This document shows positions 7,581 to 12,967 of a DNA stretch of 12,967 bases, in pieces; within the stretch, counting starts at the first letter, position 1, and each line of letters starts with the position of its first letter. Below the pieces are notes generated by a model that saw only the letters and a program-made list of their open reading frames with translations, searched no databases and was not told the DNA's origin. Location of the stretch: contig JAGBZQ010000018.1 in the NCBI GenBank assembly GCA_017628165.1, forward strand, positions 1 through 12,967, read 5' to 3'. Made by a program: the position numbers and the translations under genes. This DNA is from Kiritimatiellia bacterium (GTDB taxonomy: Bacteria; Verrucomicrobiota; Kiritimatiellia; RFP12; UBA1067).

Positions 7581-8306
7581 ATGTCATTTCTCTTCGCAAA
7601 TTCTCTGATCGATGGATTTTTCGTCTCGAACACAATCGGCAAGAGCATAGTCATCGCGCAGATTGTATCGTCGGTGATAATGCTGGCCGCCATCATCGGC
7701 AAGTGGAGGGCGCTTATGTTCTTTTCTTCCGCGGCGCGCAGATTCATGAGTGATTTTGCCGCCGAGAACGATGTGCTCGGGTATTATCTTTCGCGGCGCC
7801 CTTCGGCGGGAGATACGGGTTTTGTGCGCCTTTATGCCGTCACTTGCGATCGCCTTCTCAAGATACTTCAGCCTAATATCACAACTCTTATGAGCGGACG
7901 CTCTCGCGAGGGGATGGCCGCTCTCACCGCGCATGAGGTGGAGCTTGTTCGCGGCACGTGCGAGCATGTTCTTGACGAGCAGGAAATCGAGCTTGAAAGC
8001 GGGATGGGGGCTGTGGCCACCGTTGTGGCGCTCTCTCCGATGCTCGGCCTTCTTGGGACGGTCTGGGGCGTTCTCGATGCGTTTGCCGAGATGGGCAGCG
8101 CTGGAAGCGCGAACCTCGCCACGATTGCGCCTTCCATTTCTTCGGCGCTCGTAACGACGGTGGTAGGGCTTCTGATCGCAATTCCAGGCGTACTTCTTTT
8201 CAATCTTCTCAATGCCAAGATTCGTGAGCTTTCCAGCAAGATGGTAGGTTTTTCGGATGAGCTTATGGGGCGTATAGCCTGCGAGTTTCAGGGAAGGAGC
8301 TCGTAA
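7581..8306 (+). CDS. MotA/TolQ/ExbB-family proton channel protein
   Basis: The 241-residue inner-membrane protein has three predicted membrane segments, at about 22-42, 142-165 and 186-208, with a large cytoplasmic loop between the first two. That is the ExbB/TolQ topology. The conserved block LSPMLGLLGTVWGVLDAF (151-168) and the following TIAPSISSALVTTVVGLLIAIP (181-202) are the core signature of the family. With the next gene it should form the proton-driven motor that energises a TonB/TolA-type protein. The ATG at 7581 has GGAG at 7570-7573 with a 7-base spacer; the frame is open further upstream but that part lies inside rnhC in another frame. The ExbD-like start follows its stop immediately. 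The sequence alone does not decide between a TonB system and a Tol system, so no symbol is given. Confidence 0.9.
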   Translation: MSFLFANSLIDGFFVSNTIGKSIVIAQIVSSVIMLAAIIGKWRALMFFSSAARRFMSDFAAENDVLGYYLSRRPSAGDTGFVRLYAVTCDRLLKILQPNITTLMSGRSREGMAALTAHEVELVRGTCEHVLDEQEIELESGMGAVATVVALSPMLGLLGTVWGVLDAFAEMGSAGSANLATIAPSISSALVTTVVGLLIAIPGVLLFNLLNAKIRELSSKMVGFSDELMGRIACEFQGRSS

Positions 8307-8717
8307 ATGTCTCTGAGACGCAGAAGATCGCGTGCGGAGAAGCCGAAGGCGGCGGTTGACATGACCTCGCTTATCGATTTGACCTTTTTGCTTCTTGTCA
8401 CGTTTATCGTCACTCTTCCTGCGCTTGAGCAGGGCGTGACTATTCAGCTCCCGCAAGCCAAGGCCGATCAGCTGCCGCTTAAAGACCGCAAGGCCAATAC
8501 GGTGACGGTTGATGCTCTCAACCGAGTTTTTCTCAATAACAAGGAAGTGACGAGCGAAGAGCTGGAGTCTTCGCTTATGGCGATGGTTGCGGAAGATCCG
8601 GATGTTCCGGTCCTTGTTCGCGGTGATGAGCGCCAGGAGTACGGCAATATAATGCGCGTCGTGAAGATTCTTCATAAATGCCGCGTCCGCAAGATGGCGC
8701 TTGTTACGAAGGAGTAG
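8307..8717 (+). CDS. ExbD/TolR-family biopolymer transport protein
   Basis: At 136 residues it has the standard size for this family. A basic cytoplasmic N-terminus (SLRRRRSR) leads to one membrane segment at about 22-40. The motif VDMTSLIDLTFLLL contains the membrane-embedded Asp24, equivalent to the essential aspartate of ExbD and TolR that carries protons. The periplasmic domain (about 45-136) ends in the family's VLVRGDERQEYGNIMRVV pattern. It should assemble with the preceding ExbB/TolQ-like channel. Its ATG follows the upstream TAA with no gap, and AAGGAG at 8294-8299 inside the upstream gene gives a 7-base spacer. The stop TAG is followed directly by an in-frame TAA. Family and role are secure; ExbD versus TolR is not resolved. 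Confidence 0.9.
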   Translation: MSLRRRRSRAEKPKAAVDMTSLIDLTFLLLVTFIVTLPALEQGVTIQLPQAKADQLPLKDRKANTVTVDALNRVFLNNKEVTSEELESSLMAMVAEDPDVPVLVRGDERQEYGNIMRVVKILHKCRVRKMALVTKE

Positions 8718-8720
8718 TAA

Positions 8721-9569
8721 ATGTTCGAGGAGCACGAGAAGGCGCCCGAACGCCACGACGCATTCAACTACATTGTGGCGATCATCATTCATGCGGCGGT
8801 TATTTTGGCGTTTGCCTATTTCGCTTTCCGGACTCCGAAGAATGACGAGGTTGTGATTCCGATCGAGCTTCAAGTTGTAGTGAACGAAAATCCTGAAGGT
8901 GCGGAGGCTGAGCCGCCGCCGGAAACGCCGCCTCAGCCCGAGCCAGAGCCTGAGGTGGAACCTCCGAAACTGCCCGATTCGCCGCCGGATCCGATACCGG
9001 ACAAAGTCGATGCCGTTGAGATTAAGCCGCCAGACCCCAAGCCACCGGAAGTGAAGCCGCCAGATCCGCCGAAGGTGGATAAAAAGAAATTGGAAGAGGA
9101 CAGAAAAAAGCGCGAAGCGGAGCGTCTTGAGGCAATGCGCAACAGGGCGACGAAGATAAAAGATAAGCCCAGGGAATCATCGCCGCCGCCGCGCAACAAC
9201 GGGCGCACAGACAGACGTCCGAAGGATTGGGAAAAATACCTCAATGCCGGCTATAGGCCATCGAATATCAACAGCGGGCTTGATGCGAGCGATAATGCGC
9301 GGTGCATTGCGCTTATAAGCAAGGCTTTTCATGACAGGTGGGCTTCACCGGCATGGACTAGCGAGCTCAGGGAAATTCTTCTTTCTGTTCAATTTGGATC
9401 GGGAGGAAGGGTTCTGGGGTATGATATCATTCAATCTTCTGGCGATCCGTCGGCCGACAGGACGGTTCTTAAGGCCGCTTCTCTTGTGCATGCAGTTCGC
9501 GGGCTCTCTTCGGCTTTTCTCGAGAACAATAAGACGGTAACAGTCCGTTTCAAAGTAAAACCTCAGTAA
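8721..9569 (+). CDS. TonB/TolA-like energy transducer
   Basis: The 282-residue protein has the three-part TonB/TolA design. A short cytoplasmic tail and one signal anchor (about 16-36, with the conserved His24 in the membrane as in TonB) come first. A proline-rich periplasmic spacer (about 62-118, many PP, EP and KPPDP units) and a charged helical stretch (119-150) follow. The C-terminal domain (about 190-282) contains RWASPAW, then GGRVLGYDIIQSSGDPSADR, which matches the TonB_2/TolA-C pattern of a strand-turn followed by SSG-P--D. It should couple the ExbB/ExbD-like motor to an outer-membrane partner. AAGGAG at 8709-8714 with a 6-base spacer supports the ATG at 8721. The spacer resembles TonB, while the C-terminal domain resembles the TolA/TonB_2 type. 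No receptor, tolB or pal gene is in the window. Confidence 0.85.
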   Translation: MFEEHEKAPERHDAFNYIVAIIIHAAVILAFAYFAFRTPKNDEVVIPIELQVVVNENPEGAEAEPPPETPPQPEPEPEVEPPKLPDSPPDPIPDKVDAVEIKPPDPKPPEVKPPDPPKVDKKKLEEDRKKREAERLEAMRNRATKIKDKPRESSPPPRNNGRTDRRPKDWEKYLNAGYRPSNINSGLDASDNARCIALISKAFHDRWASPAWTSELREILLSVQFGSGGRVLGYDIIQSSGDPSADRTVLKAASLVHAVRGLSSAFLENNKTVTVRFKVKPQ

Positions 9570-9571
9570 TT

Positions 9572-10456
9572 ATGACAATCCTTTCATCATTGTTTTGTTC
9601 TCTTTTCGCTGCAATTTCCTTAGGAGGTGTGGCAGGCGGAAAGATATCGGCGCAGGCGAGTTTGGAGGCACACAATGTCTATGTGGGAGATCCCGTAGAT
9701 CTCATGGTTGATTTTGTTGGCGAGGCGGATTTTACATCTCTTCATCCTCCGTCTCTTTCGGGAGCGGTTGATACGGCTCTTTGGCGCATTGACGATAAAA
9801 GCGCCAGGACGGAAACCGTTCGCCGTGCGCGGCGCCTTGTCTATCGCGTGCGTCCGCTTAAGGAAGGGCTTTTAGAGTTTCCAAGGCTTGAGTTTTCGTA
9901 CAGTAATGTGTATGAGCGCATAGAGGCGGTGATTTCCACTGAGCCGATGCCGGTAAACGTGAAGAAAGGGGCGAATGTCGCGCTTGCGGAATTGGACGAG
10001 ATTTCCCAAGGAACGCCTATGCCAGACGGTCTTGTGTATGATCTTTCGAAAAGCCCATGGAATTCCAAGAAAGGAATGACGGACGATCTTCTTTTCAGGT
10101 GGCAGCGGGCGTGTTCGCTCGGCAAGGCGGAGGGTTTTCGTGAATTTGATTTTCCGGAGGCTCGTCTTAATGAAGCGGCGGCGGAGCTTATGGACGGCAA
10201 TTGGGCGAAAGCTCTGAAGATATATTCTCTTCTTGAATGGCGTATTGGGCAGACGCGCGAAATTGAGCGTGGGATTGTAGCGGCGCTTGCACTCAAACTT
10301 TCTGATGCGGATGCGGAACTGCCGGTATGGCGGCAGGTTTTGCGCCCGGTCTTGCGCTATTCATGGAAAGGGCGTCTTCTTGTGGGGTTTGCCGCGCTTG
10401 CAGGTATTGCGCTTGTGCTTTGGGTTTTCAAGACGATACTCAAAATACTTGTATAA
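9572..10456 (+). CDS. Short BatD-like membrane protein
   Basis: The 294-residue protein has an N-terminal signal peptide (about 1-27) and a C-terminal membrane segment (267-292) ending in a short basic cytoplasmic tail, so most of it is periplasmic. Residues 28-130 look like the first BatD domain: ASLEAHNVYVGDPVDLMVDF, then a Tyr-Arg-Val-x-Pro strand (YRVRPLKEGLLEFPRLEF). BatD proteins usually have over 500 residues with several such domains, so this is a reduced form. Residues 170-245 form a helical stretch with TPR-like features (LFRWQRACSLGKAE to NWAKALKIYSLLEWR), reminiscent of BatE. BatD belongs to the Bat (aerotolerance) system, whose biochemical role is poorly known. The start lies 2 bases after the tonB-like stop with no Shine-Dalgarno sequence, so it is probably coupled. 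The next gene is on the other side of a tRNA promoter. The BatD call is probable. Confidence 0.65.
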   Translation: MTILSSLFCSLFAAISLGGVAGGKISAQASLEAHNVYVGDPVDLMVDFVGEADFTSLHPPSLSGAVDTALWRIDDKSARTETVRRARRLVYRVRPLKEGLLEFPRLEFSYSNVYERIEAVISTEPMPVNVKKGANVALAELDEISQGTPMPDGLVYDLSKSPWNSKKGMTDDLLFRWQRACSLGKAEGFREFDFPEARLNEAAAELMDGNWAKALKIYSLLEWRIGQTREIERGIVAALALKLSDADAELPVWRQVLRPVLRYSWKGRLLVGFAALAGIALVLWVFKTILKILV

Positions 10457-10472
10457 ATTTTGAAATTCCGTA

Positions 10473-10501
10473 TTGACGTGGAAATGAATATATGAGATAA
10501 T
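10473..10501 (+). promoter_or_regulatory. Consensus sigma-70-type promoter for tRNA-Ala
   Basis: TTGACG at 10473-10478 and GATAAT at 10496-10501 are separated by exactly 17 bases. Transcription should start near 10508, about 14 bases before the tRNA. This is the best -35/-10 pair in the window and gives the tRNA its own promoter, although read-through from the long upstream gene run is also possible since no terminator is visible after 10456. Confidence 0.85.
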
Positions 10502-10521
10502 ACACACCGTTTTCCACACTT

Positions 10522-10597
<76 letters not shown>

Positions 10598-10627
10598 TCT
10601 CATTCTTTTTGTTTCTACAAATCGGTT

Positions 10628-11746
10628 TTACGAAGCGTCTAAAACGGTGGGGGAAAATTCTTTTATCACCACTGCGTCTGAAGCCTTTTGCTTTCTAATC
10701 GTTATTTCGGCAGCGCTGCTCCTAAGGAGTGTTTCCTTGGGGATTTCAATGATTCCTGTTGCGCGCGATTTGACGGTCTTTTCAATTTTTCCTATTTCAG
10801 TTCCGTTTTTGTCTATATAGCGGATCGTCATATCGGCGGGCGCCGACCCGGCATTTCTCTCCAAGATGAGATTCGGCTTAAGAAAACGCTTTGTGGGCGT
10901 GAGAGGAAGGGTTTTCGAATCTATAAAGAGTTTAGGGTCTTGCGTCACGTTTGTGATAGTGATTTCTTCTTTGGGCATAAAAACCCATGTTCCTGCTGCA
11001 GCTACAAGTGCCATCAAGAGCGCTATCGCGGAAATTTTGCCTTTGGAAATGCGGCGCGGAACTGTACCTTTTTGCATTACGGACGAAACGTAGAACGGAA
11101 GAAAGCGGAATTCAACGGTTTTTGCGGTACTGTCGTAGAGGACATAAGATGAATGGCATTGACCGCTGCTTTCGCGCGGATAGCCTACGGAGCCTGGGTT
11201 TACGATGTAGCGCTTCCCTTCTTCCATGGTGAAGTCCTGCGGCTCGGTTTTGTAAACGGTGCCTGATCTGCCTACAAGGAAAATCCCGGGGATGTGGGTG
11301 TGCCCTGCAAATGCCACTGCACTATCCATAGCAAGGAAGTTCTCTTTCGCATCTTCCTCGGATTCGATGTATCTGAATTTTTCCGGGGCCAAAAAATCGC
11401 CATGGGTGATAACCGCCCCTTCAATTTCAGCAGTGTACGGAAGTGCGGACAGGTATTTCAGCTCTTCTTGGCTCAAAGCTTCCTGGTGCCGCAAAACGGC
11501 ATCGTGCGCCAAGTCTATGAAATCTTCGCTTTGAATGCGCCCGGATACCGCATCGTCATGATTCCCCGCTATGGCAAGCGCATCCTCTGCTTTCAGGAGG
11601 GCCAGCGCCTTCTGAGGCTCCGGACCATATCCCACAATGTCTCCCAAGCAGACGATGCGTTCGGCGCCCTGTGCTTTGGCATCGGCAAGAACTTTTTCCA
11701 GCGCATCTTTGTTTGCATGGATATCTGAAATTACTGCGTAAATCAT
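10628..11746 (-). CDS. Metallophosphoesterase with membrane anchor and extra C-terminal domain
   Basis: The 372-residue protein has a calcineurin-like phosphoesterase domain at 1-215 with all metal-site motifs: SDIHAN (Asp8, His10), CLGDIVGYGP (Asp36), GNHD (61-64), THGD (His115), GHTH (148-151) and the NPGSVGYPR loop (183-191). This pattern matches the YfcE/MJ0936-type small phosphodiesterases. No signal peptide precedes it, so the enzyme should face the cytoplasm. A single membrane segment follows (about 237-257), then ~115 residues rich in Thr, Ile and Lys that look like beta strands and should be periplasmic. The anchored layout is unusual for this family. The start ATG (11746-11744) overlaps the stop of the dehydrogenase gene as ATGA, with only weak purines upstream, so it is probably coupled to that gene. 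The substrate is unknown. Confidence 0.88.
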   Translation of the reverse strand: MIYAVISDIHANKDALEKVLADAKAQGAERIVCLGDIVGYGPEPQKALALLKAEDALAIAGNHDDAVSGRIQSEDFIDLAHDAVLRHQEALSQEELKYLSALPYTAEIEGAVITHGDFLAPEKFRYIESEEDAKENFLAMDSAVAFAGHTHIPGIFLVGRSGTVYKTEPQDFTMEEGKRYIVNPGSVGYPRESSGQCHSSYVLYDSTAKTVEFRFLPFYVSSVMQKGTVPRRISKGKISAIALLMALVAAAGTWVFMPKEEITITNVTQDPKLFIDSKTLPLTPTKRFLKPNLILERNAGSAPADMTIRYIDKNGTEIGKIEKTVKSRATGIIEIPKETLLRSSAAEITIRKQKASDAVVIKEFSPTVLDAS

Positions 11747-12519
11747 TGCTTGATTTTTCCGCTGAGGACTTTTTCGGGCAGAAGGCGGTTTATGAATTCG
11801 TTGACGGCATGGGGCAGGATGGAGAGGAACCAGGTGGCAAGCCGCATAGGCCATGGAAATGCGATGAGCCCTATGTCTTTGTCTGCCCTGGAAAGAATGA
11901 TGCGCGCCGCCTTGGGAGCTTCCATAAAGAAAGGCATCGGGCATGTGTTTCTATCGGTTATGCGCGAGCGGACAAATCCGGGGCATATCGCCGAGACTTT
12001 GATGCCTTCGCTTTTAAGCATGCCACGAAGAGAAAGCGCCCATGTTTTTACGCATGCCTTCGTGGCGCTGTAGGAGGGGCAGCTTTTCAGCGGACCATAA
12101 CCTGCGATGGACGCTGTGATTAGAATCTGCCGCGCTCGGGATGTGTCTGTACGGGCCCGGAATATTTCAATGGCGGGGAGTACCGTGTTTACGCAGCCAT
12201 TGATATTGACGGCGAAGGTGGCGCGGACATTCTCCTCTGTTTCCTCGCCTGTGCCGATTCCGGCGTTGGCGAAGACCCGCTCGATCGGCGCGATTGCGTT
12301 GCATTCGCGGATCCATGCGCCGACAGCGGCCTCTTCGCATACATCGAGCACCCTGGGATAGACCGTGGCGCCGAGTTTCCGGCACGCCTCTGCAACGGCG
12401 GCAAGCCGCTCTTCATTGCGGCCGCAAATGAAGATGGTGTCCCCGCGCCTGGCGCATTCCACAGAAATCGCCTCTCCGATTCCCGAACTCGCGCCTGTTA
12501 TCAGTACATTCATTGCCAT
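11743..12519 (-). CDS. Short-chain dehydrogenase/reductase (SDR family)
   Basis: The 258-residue protein is a classical SDR that should reduce or oxidise a carbonyl or alcohol with NAD(P)(H). TGASSGIG (8-15) is the Rossmann glycine motif, FANAG is at 83-87, and Asn107, Ser137 (ITAS), Tyr150 and Lys154 (YSATK) form the full catalytic tetrad. CPGF follows at 179-182. An Arg at the end of the second strand (CGRNEERL) hints at NADPH preference. The C-terminus (about 221-248) is rich in Trp, Pro and hydrophobic residues and may associate with the membrane. Starts at 12519 (MAMNV) or 12513 (MNV) are both possible; the frame is open to 12582, but the likely -10 box lies inside that extension. The gene heads a two-gene unit with the phosphoesterase. 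The substrate cannot be inferred. Confidence 0.88.
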   Translation of the reverse strand: MAMNVLITGASSGIGEAISVECARRGDTIFICGRNEERLAAVAEACRKLGATVYPRVLDVCEEAAVGAWIRECNAIAPIERVFANAGIGTGEETEENVRATFAVNINGCVNTVLPAIEIFRARTDTSRARQILITASIAGYGPLKSCPSYSATKACVKTWALSLRGMLKSEGIKVSAICPGFVRSRITDRNTCPMPFFMEAPKAARIILSRADKDIGLIAFPWPMRLATWFLSILPHAVNEFINRLLPEKVLSGKIKQ

Positions 12520-12526
12520 GTCATGT

Positions 12527-12555
12527 ATTCTACCAAAGTATGGCAGAAGGATAAA
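12527..12555 (-). promoter_or_regulatory. Extended -10 promoter of the dehydrogenase unit
   Basis: On the minus strand TGG (12535-12533) precedes TAGAAT (12532-12527), a 5/6 match to the -10 consensus with an extended -10. A weak -35, TTTATC (12555-12550), lies 17 bases upstream. The start point would fall near 12520, directly at the ATG at 12519 or 7 bases before the ATG at 12513. That implies a leaderless or nearly leaderless mRNA and argues against a protein start at 12582. Confidence 0.55.
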
Positions 12556-12571
12556 GGGTAAAATGCACGTC

Positions 12572-12601
12572 TTGTCATACATCCAAAAAATATGGTAAAA
12601 T
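12572..12601 (+). promoter_or_regulatory. Divergent plus-strand promoter
   Basis: TTGTCA (12572-12577) and TAAAAT (12596-12601) are separated by 18 bases, and TGG precedes the -10, so this is both a -35/-10 pair and an extended -10. Transcription would start near 12608 and run toward the right edge through the AT-rich tail. It is divergent from the dehydrogenase promoter, with about 16 bases between the two -35 boxes, which would suit shared regulation. Confidence 0.55.
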
Positions 12602-12631
12602 ATAAATTCTTTTACGTAAGGAAAATTGTCT

Positions 12632-12702
12632 AAAAAATGAGCAAAAAAGTAACTAAATATGCTTCGATAACTGCCGTTAAAGCGGTTGTATGCTCATTTT
12701 TT
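12632..12702. repeat. Perfect 12-bp inverted repeat around a candidate start codon
   Basis: AAAAAATGAGCA at 12632-12643 is the exact reverse complement of TGCTCATTTTTT at 12691-12702, with 47 bases between. The ATG at 12637 lies inside the left arm. A smaller CCGT/GCGG stem (12674-12677 with 12682-12685) sits in the loop. The shape could hide the start codon in RNA, or act as a factor-independent terminator whose T run is the right arm. The length of perfect pairing is well above what is usual by chance in such a short stretch. Confidence 0.6.
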
Positions 12703-12777
12703 GTCAAATTATCTAAATTGAGGGGGGGGGGCAGTCTAAGCCCCAAACCCTCATTTTTCGCTTTTATCACGCTTTAG
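12637..12777 (+). CDS. Candidate small ORF crossing a G10 tract
   Basis: The ATG at 12637 lies about 29 bases after the predicted start point of the plus-strand promoter, with AAGGA at 12618-12622 as a rather distant ribosome site. As written it encodes 46 residues: a basic N-terminus (MSKKVTKYAS), a short hydrophobic stretch (ITAVKAVVCSFFV), then KLSKLR, three or four Gly from the G tract, and a hydrophobic end. It could be a signal-peptide-like leader. If the G tract had 11 instead of 10 G, the frame would stay open to 12902 (88 residues) with an aromatic-rich tail containing RRYFSFWTEGF. With 9 G it would stop almost at once. I do not recognise either version. It may be a frameshifted or phase-variable gene, a sequence error, or no gene. 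Confidence 0.3.
   Translation: MSKKVTKYASITAVKAVVCSFFVKLSKLRGGGSLSPKPSFFAFITL
12722..12731. repeat. Homopolymer tract of ten G
   Basis: Ten consecutive G follow an A in otherwise AT-rich DNA. Such tracts slip during replication and are used as phase-variation switches in several host-associated bacteria. They are also a common source of length errors in sequencing and assembly. Its position inside the candidate ORF makes its true length decisive for the reading frame. Confidence 0.9.
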
Positions 12778-12808
12778 AACTGGATATTTTGGTCTTTAAT
12801 CTTTCGCA

Positions 12809-12829
12809 CAGAAGGTATTTTTCCTTCTG
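12809..12829. repeat. 7-bp hairpin with T-rich loop
   Basis: CAGAAGG (12809-12815) pairs perfectly with CCTTCTG (12823-12829) around a 7-base loop. Downstream, after ACTGAGGGA, comes a run of five T (12840-12844), but the ten-base gap makes it a poor intrinsic terminator. Function is unknown. Confidence 0.45.
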
Positions 12830-12902
12830 GACTGAGGGATTTTTATTGATACCCTTAGGGCCTTTTAAGACTTTAAAATCGGTACACTTTGGTAACAAAT
12901 AA

Positions 12903-12915
12903 AGCTTATTAAGCT
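12903..12915. repeat. 13-base palindrome AGCTTA-T-TAAGCT
   Basis: AGCTTA (12903-12908) and TAAGCT (12910-12915) are perfect inverted half-sites around one T. This is the usual form of a dimeric repressor site, or a small hairpin. It lies directly after the stop that would end the +1-frame version of the small ORF. No regulator is nearby to link it to. Confidence 0.4.
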
Positions 12916-12967
12916 AAAAACTATAAAGTGGTTGTTATTTAGTTAGAACTTAACATAAAAGGGAAAA

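Larger units (their letters stand above)
12602..12967. other. AT-rich region without a confident gene
   Basis: From the divergent promoters to the window end the DNA is clearly more AT-rich than the genes to its left and keeps no long reading frame. It holds a 12-bp inverted repeat, a candidate 46-codon ORF, a G10 tract, a 7-bp hairpin and a 13-base palindrome, each listed separately. It may be the leader or beginning of a gene that lies beyond the window, a frameshifted gene, or a transcribed non-coding region. Nothing resembles a transposase, integrase or tRNA. Confidence 0.6.

Noticed and set aside
7584..8873. 429-codon open frame on the minus strand across the ExbB/ExbD/TonB genes
   Set aside because: It is antisense to three secure genes, has an abnormal His/Arg/Lys-rich composition and no start signals. 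It is a by-product of codon bias in the plus-strand genes.
8904..9074. Proline-codon repeats in the TonB-like gene as a DNA repeat or CRISPR-like array
   Set aside because: The units are irregular and in frame, and they encode the proline-rich spacer expected of TonB-type proteins.
9622..9627. Perfect AGGAGG inside the BatD-like gene as evidence of a later start
   Set aside because: No start codon lies at a suitable distance in the right frame, and using one would remove the signal peptide.
10598..10627. Terminator between the tRNA and the convergent phosphoesterase gene
   Set aside because: There is a T-rich stretch but no convincing GC stem on either strand.
12520..12582. SDR start at 12582 with a 21-residue N-terminal extension
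   Set aside because: The Rossmann motif TGASSGIG normally lies within the first ten or so residues, which fits 12519 or 12513, and the extension contains the likely -10 box.

Overview
The window carries chromosome-like, mostly housekeeping DNA from a Gram-negative bacterium. Outer-membrane logic is clear: a LolA-like protein, a short AsmA-type protein and an ExbB/ExbD/TonB-type energiser. RNase HIII, a short BatD-like protein and small AsmA relatives together fit the PVC group (Verrucomicrobiota, Kiritimatiellota or Lentisphaerota) best. That placement is inference from gene content, not from a marker gene. There is no integrase, transposase, CRISPR array or phage gene.

Layout. At 1-423 is the 3' end of an unrecognised gene. 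An extended -10 promoter (477-485) then opens a run of ten collinear plus-strand genes from 497 to 10456, with gaps of 38 bases or fewer and one 4-base overlap, so it could be one long transcript. In order these are: three envelope-type proteins (exported TPR protein, LolA-like protein, short AsmA-like protein); two carbohydrate enzymes (glycogen phosphorylase glgP, aldose 1-epimerase galM); RNase HIII (rnhC); and an inner-membrane energy-transduction set (TolQ/ExbB-like, TolR/ExbD-like, TonB/TolA-like) closed by a small BatD-like protein. After them a consensus promoter drives a tRNA-Ala(GGC) with encoded CCA.

The minus strand holds a two-gene unit that converges on the tRNA: a short-chain dehydrogenase (12519-11743), coupled by an ATGA overlap to a metallophosphoesterase with one membrane anchor and a C-terminal domain beyond it (11746-10628).

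The last ~450 bases (12520-12967) are AT-rich and hold no confident gene. They begin with divergent promoters and continue with a candidate small ORF whose start codon lies in a perfect 12-bp inverted repeat and which runs through a G10 tract. One extra G would extend that ORF from 46 to 88 codons. This is the least ordinary part of the window.

A second recurring signal is an extended -10 of the form TGGTAnAAT at three promoters. In two of them the best start codon lies only about 7-13 bases downstream, which predicts leaderless or nearly leaderless mRNAs. I found no clear, wholly new multi-gene system. The best leads are the G-tract ORF, the short-leader promoters, the ExbB-ExbD-TonB-BatD arrangement and the membrane-anchored phosphoesterase.
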